Assembly (NCBI RefSeq): GCF_905147045.1
Contig: NC_065905.1
Span: forward strand, 7,192,001-7,256,000
DNA: 64,000 bases
Reading direction: 5' to 3'
Source of the DNA: Nymphalis io
Lineage: Eukaryota > Arthropoda > Insecta > Lepidoptera > Nymphalidae
Shown in pieces: positions 13,201 to 25,228 of this stretch; the first letter of the stretch is position 1, and every line of letters starts with the position of its first letter. The notes under the pieces were generated by a model, which was not told where the DNA came from, made no database searches, and saw only the letters and a program-made list of their open reading frames with translations. A program made the position numbers and the translations under genes.

Positions 13201-13509
13201 ATGGGACAAAGTTTAGTACATTTCATTGTCCCTTGTTGAACACGTACGTGAGGAAACTAACAATTAATATCATTCATTCATTAAAATATTATATTTCGTA
13301 TGTGTTATTTGAATATACAATATTTGTTGCGATATTGAAATTAAAACAAAAATATGAACAGCCGTGCTATTTATTTTGTTATATAGTGTGTTTTTGTGTT
13401 GCTGATTAGGAGACATTTAGTACATAAAACTTAATTTAACTAAACACACACACTGGCAGTGTTGGTTGAATATCTGTTTCAATATGAGTCTCCGCCAATA
13501 AGAAATGGA
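10269..13509. other. No recognised gene; one D1 copy
   Basis: Apart from D1 at 11060-11218 this is AT-rich DNA. None of the missing CH or GAR domain exons of the Gas2-like gene is visible on the minus strand. Confidence 0.5.
11060..11218 (-). repeat. Family D1 dispersed element
   Basis: GCGGCTTCACCCGTGTGTGA, GTTGAGTAGTTAAAACGTGA and CACTTCCGCATATATAATAT in order: the reversed D1 pattern that starts ATTATAAATGCGAAAG on the other strand. Confidence 0.75.
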
Positions 13510-13590
13510 GGAATATGGTGGCATAAGCTCTTAATACTCTCCTTTAACGGAGAGCAGACCTCAGTCCAGCAGTGGATCGTTACCATATCG
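13510..13590 (+). repeat. Family 2 SINE 3' end, diverged
   Basis: ATATGGTGGCATAAGCTC then TCCTTTAACGGAGAGCAGAC and CAGCAGTGGATCGTTAC parallel the SINE tail. Confidence 0.5.
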
Positions 13591-14045
13591 TTACTCCTTT
13601 TAATTGTAATGTAAAATATATATTATGTTACTGTAACTGAACGCTATAACGATTCTACTATTAAAATAAACTCGAGCTAACCAAATGATTGGACCTAGTT
13701 AAGTCTTAAGTGACTTGTCAGTATGACCTAAGAAAGGGATAATATTTACTAATGTCGCAAAAAAAAACTACAAAGAATACAGATAAGATAATACGAAAGA
13801 TATCATATATCTACAAATTAGCTACAATAATATTTCCGGAACAATATTTGACAAACAAACAACATTGTACAATTCGAGGGAAACACATTCAATGGCTATC
13901 TGTGAACACTAACATTTGACATAATATTAACACACAATGTTAAATCGTTCTGAAACATTGGCTTTAAGGGTGAGACCCTTACCTGAATGCAACTAAAGCT
14001 AATTATTGTTCACCAATCTGAGATCAAAGATTTATTTTATATGAT

Positions 14046-14200
14046 CTATATTATAAATGCGAAAGTAACTCTTACTCTGTCTGTCTGTCTGTTACGCTAT
14101 CACGGCTAAGCCACTAAACCGATTTTGATGAAATTTGGTATGAAGCTTAAGCCTTGAAAGGGGAAATACCTTTTTATACCTAATACCTAAGATACAAATT
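14046..14200 (+). repeat. Family D1 dispersed element, left part
   Basis: ATATTATAAATGCGAAAGTA, CTGTCTGTCTGTTACGCTAT and CCGATTTTGATGAAATTTGG are the standard D1 start. Confidence 0.85.
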
Positions 14201-14604
14201 GGAATAAATATAAGAAACATAAATGAAACAAGAAATTTTATCGCCATAAAATTACATTTAATAAGTTAACAGATGAATGAACAAAGTTCTTCGATAAAAT
14301 TCGTACCGGTAAACAAATCAGCTATGCTTCGAAGTCGCCTTAACTTAATTTGCTCGTCCGTAACAAAGCTGTGTTTTTGATTATCCATTAGTGACTTGCG
14401 AAATTAAATAATCATTAAATGCAAAAAGTCTGTGAAGTAATAAAAACTTTAGCTAAACTTTTTGCAGTGGAAAAATATCTATTTCTTTAAGTTTTGAAAA
14501 CATCTCTTAAATTACAATTGATTGCTTTGATTAGGATAACGGGATAAACTCCTAAACCGAAACAGTATATTTCTTTACTAAAACCATACATTAAAAAGTA
14601 AAGT

Positions 14605-14675
14605 ATAGCCAGTGTCTCACTGCTGGCCTAATGTATCTATTTTTAAAGAGAAGTGTATTCCTCCACAATTCTAAT
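14605..14675 (-). repeat. Family 2 SINE 3' end, diverged
   Basis: GTCTCACTGCTGGCCTAATG and AGAGAAGTGTATTCCTCCAC match the reversed tail. It sits in the intron just downstream of the Gas2-like exon. Confidence 0.5.
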
Positions 14676-14915
14676 GGAATATTCCAATAATTAATAAAAA
14701 TGTACTTTTAAATAATCTTTGAGCAATTTTGTAACAACTGTGTGCTTACATTTTTTTTAATAAATCAATTGGCTGCTCCTAATATAAGATAAAAGTATAA
14801 ATAACCCTTCATAATTTTTAGTTTATTTTGGTTTTTATTGTGTTCGTTTCGTAACATGACATACTATGCTGTATTTTATAGATGTTTTAGGGATTTTTAA
14901 GTATAAAAAACTTAC

Positions 14916-15098
14916 CCTGCATAAAGCGACGCCTGTGTCCAATCTATCCAAGAAATTATCAGCATTAATACGTAGTTCAGGGTAAAGGACAGTCAGCCAT
15001 TCTGCCAAGTCTTCTTTCATAGCGTAGAGGTACTCCTCAGAGGACTTGAAAGGCCTAAAAGGCCGAGCCTCGAGGAGAACAGCGCCGGCGCTCGCCAT
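14916..15098 (-). CDS. pigs: Gas2-like / pickled-eggs family protein, first coding exon (partial)
   Basis: This exon encodes the first 61 residues of a Gas2-family protein. The family links actin to microtubules through an N-terminal calponin-homology (CH) domain and a C-terminal GAR domain; Drosophila pigs is the fly member. Seen here: the ATG at 15098 sits in a good context (A at -3, G at +4), then come ARPFRPFKSSEEYLYAM (residues 11-27) and a CH-domain start including EDLAEWL and DRLDTGVALC (51-60), which is characteristic of Gas2-like proteins. The frame ends in phase 0 at a consensus donor, AGG|GTAAGT, with intron bases beginning at 14915. Reading past the donor adds a short tail and a stop, so the exon must be spliced. 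The rest of the CH domain and the GAR domain would lie at lower coordinates. I could not find them in 1-14.9 kb, so the next intron probably extends past the window. The gene symbol is by family resemblance only. Confidence 0.85.
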
Positions 15099-15138
15099 TT
15101 TTTCTGGTGTTCTTAATGGGCACAGGACATTACTGGAT
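15099..15138 (-). other. 5'UTR part of the Gas2-like exon, with splice acceptor
   Basis: On the minus strand the bases just upstream of the ATG are preceded by a pyrimidine-rich stretch ending TTGTTTCAG, an acceptor whose AG is at 15140-15139. The exon therefore runs 15138-14916 and carries about 40 nt of 5'UTR. A short upstream ATG in this leader (in GTAATGTCC) is followed in its frame by TAA within a few codons. At least one non-coding exon must lie further upstream, at higher coordinates. Confidence 0.7.
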
Positions 15139-15221
15139 CTGAAACAATAAAATCATAGATAAGACCTGAATTACTTATACATTCGATACAAATATACAAT
15201 AAAATCCACAAAAATCATCAA

Positions 15222-15288
15222 GGTTGAGAATCCAATCCTTCCCCTTAAAAGAAGAGTAGGTTTTTGCCCAGCTGTGAAACATTTATGG
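15222..15288 (+). repeat. Family 2 SINE 3' end, diverged
   Basis: AATCCTTCCCCTTAAAAGAA then TTGCCCAGCTGTGAAACATT recalls TTCTCCTC...AGCCCAGCAGTGGGACATT. Confidence 0.45.
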
Positions 15289-15793
15289 ACTGTTAGTGAC
15301 AAAATTATAGGCGGATATGTATGTATATATTAATTACTAATAGATTTAAATAGATTTTGGCTTACATTTTAGAATATAATACTAAAAATATGTTCATTAT
15401 TAAAATATCATAATATATTTTTAAAGACAAAATGTATGAATGAATAAATGTAAGAGCTTGTAGACGTATTCACTATGGCGAAATTACCAATTCGCACAAA
15501 CAAATTAAGAACAATGAGGCTGTGCAAATTAAAGATTCGATGTCTCCATCACATTTTAGTGCTAAATTTACTGAGCACTATCATACCACTATATACTAAT
15601 TGACAAATGGACAAGACAGGGGTCAATGGGAATGAAGCCTAGTCTCAATCATTCCTGATTTAATATTTAACAAACAGTGCATAATAAATCTTTGTGTTAA
15701 TAAAAATATAAAATGACAAAGTTCGTGTTAATTACTACTTATCGATAAAGACGATTTTCTCCGCAGCCTTGTTGACATAAATCGATATAATAT

Positions 15794-16081
15794 CTTCTTC
15801 TTCGAGTGCCACTCCGACTAGCGAAGGTTGGCAGTCAGCTTTAAATACTCCTTCTTGTTCTTCGCGAGGCGAAAGAGTTCGACAGCACTCGCGATTCCCG
15901 TCCATTCACGGATGTTGCACAGCCAAGACTTTTTTCTGCGCCCAACAGCTCTCCTTCCGGCAACTTTTCCCATCATAATCAGTTGCAAAAGTTCATATCT
16001 TTCATGCCTAAGCACGTGTCCGAGATATGCAACTTTTCTCTTCTTGACAGTCTCCAAAAGTTGCCGTTTTTGGTTGACGCG
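15794..16081 (-). mobile_element. 5'-truncated non-LTR retrotransposon, 3' end of the reverse-transcriptase ORF
   Basis: From about 16081 down to the stop at 15820-15818 the minus strand encodes the C-terminal tail typical of insect RTE/jockey-like endonuclease-reverse transcriptases: KKRKVAYLGHVLRHERYELL, then GKVAGRRAVGRRKKSW and W-x-x-N-x-R-type ends, here TANLR-stop. A short 3'UTR ending in GAAGAAGA follows. A 12-bp direct repeat, TCGATATAATAT, lies at 15782-15793 and 16082-16093 and is the target-site duplication. The coding piece is still open, so the insertion looks young, but it is far too short to be active. Confidence 0.85.
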
Positions 16082-16189
16082 TCGATATAATATGTCATTA
16101 AATATACAAAGATAGCATATAGATTCAGAAAATCTAAAATAATTATTGATTTGAAATTTGACGCACACATACTAACAAGTTATGTTAAA

Positions 16190-16352
16190 TATATGCACGC
16201 CGCTTCGCCTGCGTGTGTGTGGAATGGTTAGGTACCCTATGTTATTTCTGTACCCCTGACAACATGCATGCAAAATCTCATGATAATCGATTGAGTAGTT
16301 AATGCGTGAAACCGTAACAAACATACAAATGAACTCAGATTCGCATTTATTC
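16190..16352 (-). repeat. Family D1 dispersed element
   Basis: GCCGCTTCGCCTGCGTGTGT, CGATTGAGTAGTTAATGCGT and ATTCGCATTTATT in reversed D1 order. Confidence 0.75.
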
Positions 16353-17403
16353 GTTACGTGAAATTATTATTTTGGTATAATATTTTTTTTTTTATTTATT
16401 GCAAATGAATGTTCAATCTGATTCTTTCAAATGTTTAATTGTTTTTGATATCAGATTTCTAAATTCAACAATCATCAATTTACAGCTACGCGAAGGTCTT
16501 GAGAGTAGGTATTTGATCCCATCTGTCGTTTCTAAATTGCCAATTTCCTAGAATCAAAACCTCTACAGTCTAGACAGTTAAAAACAAACGACAGATTCGT
16601 ACGCGCTATTAATTATGAAGACATTTGCCAATAACTATATATATCTATCTGCTATTTGATTCGTAAATATATAACTTAGCTATTATGTTTTTATATTTTG
16701 TGTCATTAACAAATTTTTTTTATAATTGGAAAGTAATGTTTTATAAAAATAACTAACTTTAAGAAAAGTCCCATGAAAGCGGTTGGCAAATATTTGTATA
16801 TGAGTATCAAAATATAAATGTATATGTATTATATTCATCATAATGCTAAGCTAGGAGCCAAGTAGGCCTAGCATTTTTTTGATAGATAGCACACTCCGTC
16901 CGATATAAATGTTCTATTTTATTTTTAAATGAGAGAAATGTTAAACGCTATTTTTAACATATCGCTACAAAGAGAGTTTTCTTTTAAAAGAACAAAAAAT
17001 AAAAAATAAAACAAAATAAATTAATTGTTTTTAAATATATTTTTTAATATATACATACATACATATGTGCGGAATTTATCAGGAATGCACATATTTTCCC
17101 CCGTCACGTGACTCAGACTTAATATTTACGAATGACCGTATACACCATAAAACACGGTGCTTTGTAAGGTCATTGAACCAAGAGCTAGCGACACTAATTG
17201 CAATTCGCTAACGAGTCGCGAAATGGGTTTGTTTATATTAGCGAGATTTGCAAACAGGTGCTTGAAACGGTCCAGCCTAGGTATGCCTATGCAGAACACA
17301 TCCTGGTTCATACCCTTTGTATGGCATATCCGATATAATCATATTTAACTAGATAATATCATATAGTACATAGAAAAGTATATGATGAGAAAAGTATATA
17401 TAT
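16353..17403. other. No recognised gene
   Basis: AT-rich. The short overlapping frames near 17130-17340 on both strands have no recognisable domain. Confidence 0.5.
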
Positions 17404-17610
17404 AGCAATACTTGATATTGTTGTGTTCCGGTTTGAAGGGTGACTGAGCCAGTGTAATTACAGGCACAAGGGACATAAAATCTTAGTTCCCAAGGTTGGT
17501 TGCGCATTGGCTATAAGCGATGGTTGACATTTCTTACAATGCCAATGTCTAAGGGCGTTTGGTGACCACTTACCATCAGGTGGCCCAAATGCTCGTCCAC
17601 CTTCCTATTC

Positions 17611-17680
<70 letters not shown>
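17404..17680 (+). repeat. Family 1 retroposon with a very long A-tail (young, 5'-truncated)
   Basis: It starts inside the family consensus at AGCAATACTTGATATTGTTG, so about 60 bp of the family's 5' end is missing. It ends with about 67 bases of A (17614-17680) broken by one G. The long tail suggests recent insertion. Confidence 0.85.
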
Positions 17681-17683
<3 letters not shown>

Positions 17684-18230
17684 GAAGCGAATAGCACTTA
17701 AAGATGCAATCATTTTAACATACTTGACACTGACCTACAAACGATCACTGCAAAAATGTCCGTGAATCATTTACACGTAGAAATATTCAAACTTGAAATG
17801 GAATGACGATTGAATCAAATTTATTTTTAACTAATTATGTCATAAATTATAAAATTATGGTATTAAACCATACCAAAAGTCAGTATGACATTATTAAAAT
17901 TCGAATTATAAAACTAAAGACTCATGTCTAGTTATTAAGTTCTATATTGGATAAACGATTCGTTTCGTGTTATGGATGGTAAAATTTTCTAAGCTTAATT
18001 AAAAAGCGTCCCAATAAAAAATGTTTCAAAATCATATGTATTCGACGTATTTACATTTTGACAAACTGCTAAAGTCAGCTAAATTTTTCAGCTTATAGAC
18101 AAAAGCCAGAACGGAACAGATTTATTTGACAAAAGACATAGATAATAAACCAATTTCATGAAAGCCCTTCAAAAGTTTGAACATGAATAAACAATATCTG
18201 AAAATCCTATATATGATAATAATAACAATA

Positions 18231-18589
18231 GTCCTCCAGACCGATTTCGACCACTCCGGCCAATATCAAGAGAGATTAGCAAACTGCGCAGGACATATTA
18301 TAAGGCAAAAGTGTGTGCGCAAACACAGGTGCACTCTTTATTTCCTAACTCTCATAATCCGATGGGACGGCAGTCCGACACGACCTGAAACAATTCAGGC
18401 GCAGGACCAACGACTTTACGTGCTTTCCGAGGCACGGGAGATTACACACTTCCAACTTTCAGAGTCCGGGCAGCTACTGAGCATTTTCGGCAGAAAAACT
18501 CAATAACTTTTTATTAGCCCGACATAGGATTTGAACCCAGGATCTTCGGATCTGCGGTAGCCATTAAGCCACTAGACTAACAAGGCAGC
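18231..18589 (-). repeat. Family 3 tRNA-derived SINE, complete
   Basis: On the minus strand a tRNA-like head is at the right end (TTGTTAGTCTAGTGGCTTAA; GGGTTCAAATCC B box near 18530). The body then includes the complements of CGATGGGACGGCAGTCCGAC and CCGATTTCGACCACTCCGGC. Confidence 0.88.
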
Positions 18590-18839
18590 TATCATATATA
18601 TAACTATTCCTTTTATTAAATTTTAGTAAGAAATTAATGTATTCTTATATTAATAATATTCGAGGTAAATTGTTGTTATTTTTCCCGGGATTGAATGACT
18701 CGTCATTATGTCAATAACTTTGTAAACAATTAAATATATAAGTCATTAACTTTTTGATACATTTGTTTTTTCCTCATCAAATATGTTTTTTGGAAATATT
18801 ACAGATATATATTTTAAAGTAATCTCTACAGATCAAACT

Positions 18840-18912
18840 GTCTCGATAAGTCTAGTGGCTAAGTTATAAGATTGCAGATTCCGAGATTCTGAGGTCAATT
18901 CCTGCGACAAGC
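18840..18912 (+). repeat. Family 3 SINE head only
   Basis: GTCTCGATAAGTCTAGTGGC followed by GAGGTCAATTCCTGCG corresponds to the A-box and B-box parts of the head. The body is missing. Confidence 0.5.
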
Positions 18913-19729
18913 CAAACGAGATTTTTTTTTGCCGAGTAACTCTGCTTGTGTTCTCATGTTTCACTGACAGCATGAAAAGCCATTAATACTCCAACTTATC
19001 ATAAGAGACTAACTTATAATTGCTCATGCATTTCTGCATTATAATATTTCCTACATTGTCGGTTAAGTTCCGTTGAGCCACCGTGACAGAAATCGGTCAG
19101 CAGTACTTTATTAAATTACATTAATATTAGTACAACATTCAAGAGTGGTAGATCTATAGACCAGTATACGTATACGTCGACAGGTACATATTAATCGCAA
19201 CGCATGCGCACGATTCGAGCGTGTAAGACAAAAGCTTGCGCAACACCACGCTCCGCTAACTTCCGTTGTCAAAGTACCTGAGTACTGAATGCATAAACAT
19301 TGTATTTTACAGTATTTTTATAGTGATTGCTTGTGTTATTATTTTTTATTGATATGCGTATATTTATATTAGACAATCCTGTTAAAATTAATATAATACA
19401 TAAAATACTAGCAAAAAATGTATGTTTCAAAATCGTGATTTATAATTTGAATTTTGTGTACGATATTAAAAGTCCTTATTAATAGTTTATATTCTAATTA
19501 ATAACAAGGCTGACGCGGCCGGAAGCTGTCACGCGGATATCATCATTATTAAATACTCGAAGTTATTTGAATCTAAATATTTATTTTTTATTATAATATA
19601 TAATTATATATCATTTTATAAGGTCTTACGAACTATTCATAAAAATTATCAATCAAAATATTGTTGAAAAAAATAAAAGAATAATGAGTTTTGTCAACAG
19701 TGCGTTTAGTGGGCTACTATAATCATTAC

Positions 19730-19830
19730 GGGCGGCAACGCGCGGCGCGGTGGTCATCCAACGGCACGGATAGTATTTAAGTTCCGCACGCGTCGCCCAC
19801 GCATACCTAGACACAGACATGTATTTGTTT
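19730..19830. promoter_or_regulatory. GC-rich patch, possible promoter
   Basis: GGCAACGCGCGGCGCGGTGG, then GTATTTAAG (TATA-like) and CGCACGCGTCGCCCACGC. About 100 bp of clearly higher G+C. No coding exon is recognised downstream on either strand. Confidence 0.25.
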
Positions 19831-20349
19831 CATTTGCGCTTGAATATATTTTGTCTAATAAAACATTAGTGCTAAAGTATAAAATTGATATTATGTACTT
19901 ATAGTTTAAAATAGAACCGATATACAATAAAGGTAAAGGACATGCTTGAAATGAAGTGCTTTAAAGCATACTTGAAAAATAATAGTTTTAATAATAATGA
20001 AATCTATAATAACAAGGCTAACGACATACATTTTTATATATAATATAGTATGCATTATTAAGCGAATGTGAAAAAGTATGTAAATCAGTGGAAAAGTAGA
20101 ATCTACATTCCAAACCGGTGTTATCATAACATTTAATTCAATACTGTAACATGACGTTTTAGAAGTCCTTTTATGATCATAATTGAATAAATAATATTTC
20201 GATTTTGAAGAGTACGGTAAAACCTTATTAGGCTCGTTTGTGTAGAATTAGTTGGCGGTCCAACAATACATCGCAAACAGCAAAAGTTTGTATTGCTTTA
20301 TTCTATTAGTGAGTTGACTGTGGCCCAATGTATTTATCGTCAAAAATTT

Positions 20350-20625
20350 TTTTGGCTGCTGGAGTAAGGCCTCGTCTGCTTTCAGAGGGAAGGTTTGGAG
20401 CCTTTTCCACCACGCTGATCTGATGCGAGTTGGTAGATACTCATACATGTGAGATATTTTTATCCGATACACGCTGTTTTCCTCATGACATTTTCCTATA
20501 TCGCCGAACACGATATGAACTGTAGAGACTCTTTAAGCAAATGAAAAGTCAGGTAGATTAAAAACGTCAATATTTATAACTAGAAGCGATCACTCATTAT
20601 CAAGTGTACCATTAGGCCATTTGCC
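20350..20625 (-). repeat. Family 2 SINE, diverged
   Basis: GGAGTAAGGCCTCGTCTGCT, CCACCACGCTGATC, TTTTCCTCATGACATTTTCC and ACCATTAGGCCATTTG follow the reversed SINE over its full length with many changes. Confidence 0.75.
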
Positions 20626-20887
20626 TTCCTGTTAACATAAAGTACACTGCTCTTGATATTGGGCGCTAAATCAAGACATGTCAACACCGGAGGTCGCTAG
20701 TCAACTTCCGGTTGGCGAGGTCGTGATATTCAAGTGTCCAAAACGCACGGTAATATCATAATAGCAAGCCGCGAATATAAACATCATTCATAAATATTTT
20801 TTTTATTTTATATTCGTAAGCCTTCCTTTCTTGCCGCCATCAGTATTCTGTCATTAACGTTAAATAGTAATTGGCAATCAAAATGAC

Positions 20888-21045
20888 CAGCCCCAAATTT
20901 ATGTCTAAGCCTACAAAGCACCGACCTAATGACTCAAAAAATAATATAATTTTACTTTAACCGCAATGGAAGAGGGCTCAAAGTGCCTAAGGGCCTTGGA
21001 TCTTTAATTCGAGCCTGGAAATTACTATTACGAGTATTTGTCCAG
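20888..21045 (+). repeat. Dispersed repeat R6, copy 1
   Basis: CCTACAAAGCACCGACCTAA, AAAATAATATAATTTTACTT, and CAAAGTGCCTAAGGGCCTTG match the copies at 56400 (inverted) and 60562. Confidence 0.7.
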
Positions 21046-21765
21046 TGCTCGAAATTGGACCATAACAATTATGGAAAATTTGATGAAAAAATTTCATAAT
21101 CAATTAGAATGTTTGGAACATTTTTTTGTAGTCTTATATTTTTTGATGATATTAAAGCTCGTCAATTAATAACAAATAAAAAAAGATAATCGTTCGACAA
21201 ACAGGAATGTTTTGTCTTTCCTGTTTATACTGTTACATAGATAATATTATCTTTCGCCTTAAATTAACTGAATGCTTTGCTAATTTGTACTTAAAAGCAT
21301 ATTATTCAGTGGTGTTTCCATGGATTTTAATTGGTGGACTCACAACAAAGTGGATGATATAATAACCTCTATGCAGAATACATATAAGTACCATTTATAG
21401 TAATCAGTCAAACAGTATCGAAGTCTATTAATCTCATACAATAAACGGACATATATTTTTATATCCATATTCTGATATAAAATATAATATAAATCTGCTG
21501 ACAAAAACAGAGATATCGCAAGTACAAGATATTTATTTTTATCGCTTATTCATAGTATTATGTCATAATTTTTTATTAAAGGTCGAAAGATCAAAAACTT
21601 GGACATATAATGTTGCGTTGTTGTGATTATTGATGAGCTATCGAAACAAATAAAAAAATAACATAAACTCTAATCTTTAAATTTATTGACATAACATGGA
21701 ACATAGAATGTCCGAAATAATACCTGTATTATTTAAACGTTATATAACATCTTACAGTCGTATAG

Positions 21766-21843
21766 TTAGTCAGTTGGTCTAGTTATTATTTAATTTAACT
21801 TACATGGCTGCAGATACCGAGGTCTTTGGTTCAAACCCAAATT
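21766..21843 (+). repeat. Family 3 SINE head, diverged
   Basis: GTTAGTCAGTTGGTCTAGTT and GGTCTTTGGTTCAAACCC keep A-box-like and B-box-like motifs. An A-run follows instead of the body. Confidence 0.45.
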
Positions 21844-22581
21844 GGGATACAAAAAAAATCAAAAAATTATAACTCGAAACACACTATTTTTATGATAATT
21901 AAATGAGCCGTGATAACGTAGCGGCATCACTTACTGCGTTTACCATAATCATAAAGAATAAACGTCAACTAAAACTATATTGGATTAACAATAGGTCCCG
22001 CCACTGGGCAATAAATGAACACACACATACATAGAGTAACAACCATAGCGAGAATGTCTGGTAGATTAAACTCACATTACTCCTTAACAGCAGAAGAAAC
22101 TTTAGCCAGCGAGCGTAAAAGCTGGTATTCTCTCGACTTAACAACCAAACCAATTCTTATAACATGTGCTAGTTAAGAAATATATGTTTTATATATATTT
22201 TATTTATGTGTAAAACGGGTAGAAAACAAGTATATAAAACAATAAATTCATTTATACTCAAAACAATAACTTTTTATCGCTTAAGTATAATATTCGTACC
22301 TATCAAAATCTTATCGGATATCGCCATTTTGTATCGATAACGTTTCTTTAAAGTATTATTTTTTATATTTGCGACTCATTTCGATGTAGAGACGCCCGTT
22401 TGTCTAATCGTAATCCAGATGTAAAATTCGTGTTGCTGTGCTAGTACTTTCCTTTCTGTATTCATAGTAAGCTATTAATGCCGTAATCCCACATGACACC
22501 ACGGTATACGGACTGCATGGTAATATGAATGTCTCAGATCCTGTCCATATATTCCATAATCCCCATTCTGGTAACCACTGG

Positions 22582-22893
22582 TTTTTTTTATAGAATAGGA
22601 AGGCGGACGAGCATATGGACCACCTGATGGTAAGTGGTCACCAAGGCCCTTAGACATTGGCATTGTAAGAAATGTCAACCATCGCTTACATATCCAATGC
22701 GCCACCAACCTTGGGAACTAAGATTTTATGTCCCTTGTGCCTGTAATTACACTGGCTCACTCACCCTTCAAACCGGAACACAACAATACCAAGTACTGCT
22801 GTTTTGCGGTAGAATATCTGATGAGTAGGTGGTACCTACCCAGACGAGCTTGCACTAAGCCCTACCACCAGTAGACAAAGCCCTACCACCAGT
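22582..22893 (-). repeat. Family 1 retroposon with small duplicated 5' end
   Basis: A near full-length copy. At its right end the unit ending CCCTACCACCAGTAGACAAAG is partly repeated (22860-22893), a micro-duplication of the family's terminal motif. Confidence 0.85.
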
Positions 22894-22927
22894 GATCATT
22901 AGTAATTATCCAAATGTCCCGTTTAAT

Positions 22928-23055
22928 AATACTAATATTATAAATGCGAAAGTAATTCTGTCTATCTATCTGTTACGCTTTCACGGCTAAACTACTGAAT
23001 TTTGTATGCTTGAACATTAAAAATGGACATAAGCCACTTTTTTTTACCTAATATC
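22928..23055 (+). repeat. Family D1 dispersed element, left part
   Basis: CTAATATTATAAATGCGAAA and CTGTTACGCTTTCACGGCTA start the copy. It fades after about 100 bp. Confidence 0.8.
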
Positions 23056-23382
23056 TGCTCCCATAATAATATTTGCATTGTTGTATACTCCATACATTTA
23101 CCGATTAATACTTGATATTTAGTCTACATAATTCCAATTAATAATTCGAAGTTAAATAAGCCGCAGTCAATTATTATTGACCGTTTTCTCTTCTCAAAAC
23201 TGCTAAGGAATAAATGTAACTGTTTAATTAAATTAAATAAATATCCTATTATTCGTATTGACATCATTCGCAAATATAGATCACTGGTAATGGGATTATT
23301 CGTAACATTATACACATTCGCAAATTATATCTTAACCTTATTAACGATTACGACACATCCTTACAGTTATTTCAAATACACA

Positions 23383-23545
23383 TGGTGGTAGGGATTTTTG
23401 TAAGTCTGGGTAGGTACCACCCATCACATATTCTACCGTCGAACAGCAATATTTAGTATTATTGTGTTCCGGTTGGAAAAGTGAGTGAGCTAGTTCAATT
23501 ACAGGCACAAGGTATATAACATATTAGTTTCCAAGGATGGAGGCG
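23383..23545 (+). repeat. Family 1 retroposon, diverged and 3'-truncated
   Basis: It begins GGTGGTAGGGATTTTTGTAA, then GGTAGGTACCACCC and GTGTTCCGGTTGG, and stops after TTTCCAAGGATGGAGGCG. No A-tail is left. Confidence 0.7.
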
Positions 23546-23632
23546 TATATATTATATAATAAATATAAAACAGATTTCAATAAACAGTGGGTATATAAAG
23601 CACAACTAATAGACAATGTTCAAGTCAAGAAT

Positions 23633-23940
23633 ACAGTAACAGTAACAGCCTGTTAATGTCCCACTGCTGGGCTAAGGCCTCCTCTCCCTTTTTGAGGAGA
23701 AGGTATAGAGCTTATTCCACCACGCTGCTCCAATGCGGGTTGGTAGAATACACATGTGACATAATTTCAATGAAATTAGACACATGCAGGTTTTCTCACG
23801 ATGTTTTCCTTCACCATCAAGCACGAGATGAATTATAATCACAAATTAAGCACATGAAAATTCAGTGGTGCTTACCCGGGTTTGAACCCACGATCATCGG
23901 TTAAGATTCACGCGTTCCAACCACTAGGCCATCTCGGCTT
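23633..23940 (-). repeat. Family 2 tRNA-derived SINE, complete
   Basis: Complete and well preserved. The tRNA-like head is at the right (AAGCCGAGATGGCCTAGTGG on the minus strand, B box GGTTCAAAC) and a (TGTTAC)n tail is at the left. Confidence 0.92.
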
Positions 23941-24554
23941 TTTATAAATATATATTATATAATCAAGAATAGTCAAATTTAATTAAATTTAATGTATTTG
24001 ACGTTATTATCAATTCAATATGGCAGACCCTAAAACGACAAAATCAAAATACCTCAAATATAGACCTGGATATGAAAATATTAAATTAAAAAAAAAAGTC
24101 ATGATTTTATTAATTATTTTTATCTTCTATTGAAAGTATTTCCTTGTTTAATATATTACGCTCGAAAAAATGTGTGCTTATTTTTTTAATAATAATTATT
24201 AGACATAATAAAATAAATTATTAAAAGATTTCCTATAAAAAAAACTCGATGAATAATTAATTCACGATATGTTCAATACGTAATTAATCGATATATTAAT
24301 TTTAAAAAAAGGTTTTAATTTTATTAGAATTAATATCCTGAATAAAGTGTATTTTTATGGAAATTTTATATTTCATATTTCACGTACACCTTCCATTCTC
24401 GCAACGAAATAGATTATATTTAATTTAATTAGGCTAATCCAATAAATGTATTTTTTGGACATTGTATTAACAGAAGACTATTTTTTTACAAGGTGAATTA
24501 ATTTCAACTGTACGTGTGGATCAAATTTTGCATCTGGTTTTGGAGCCTAGAAGC

Positions 24555-24660
24555 CAATTCTGTCACGTGTACCAACCGGCATCGCAGCAGCGTGGTGGAA
24601 TTAGTTCAAATCTTCTTTAAAGAAAAAAAGGCCTTAGCCTAATGGTGACACATTGACGAG
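24555..24660 (+). repeat. Family 2 SINE 3' half, diverged
   Basis: AATTCTGTCACGTGTACCAA, CATCGCAGCAGCGTGGTGGA and AAGGCCTTAGCC in order. The tRNA head is absent. Confidence 0.65.
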
Positions 24661-25228
24661 TCATTTTTAAACTTTACTTTGTTAAAAATACTCGACAAAT
24701 AAAACTACGACTTCAAAAATATTTCTATTTAACTGAAACTTCTAGTTAATAAAAACACCGGAACTCGCTATTTGAATATAGAAATAAAGTAAGATTTATT
24801 TAATTTTTTTTGAGCATCACATCAAAATATTGTTTGTGTGTCATTTTTAAGTGTGTGTTATTTAAAAACGGTCAGAGACAAAATTGTCAGTCCGGGTGTG
24901 TTCTAAGCTTACAAGATACGAATGAACGTATGTGAGATTTTTAATTTTCCAAAATATCTAAAATACTGCAACACAATTAATATAAATATATTTAATAAAA
25001 AAGTTGCGATGACTATTTATATGATTGAATACGGATAAAATATTTTTTTTTAACTTTGTTTATTTGTCACACTGTCCTTTTCTACACGAACTTTAATTTA
25101 AGTGCTTTTATTGAAATGTTAATTTTCGTTTACACTTCGATATTTGAATCAGTTTTAGAAATATAAGAGTATATTATTATCATATTTACAACGGCTATGA
25201 TCTACAAGCAATATACTTAACATATTTA

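Larger units (their letters stand above)
18913..22581. other. Repeat fragments and AT-rich DNA
   Basis: It contains the GC-rich patch at 19730, a family 2 SINE at 20350, R6 at 20888 and a family 3 head at 21766. No exon is recognised. Confidence 0.5.
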
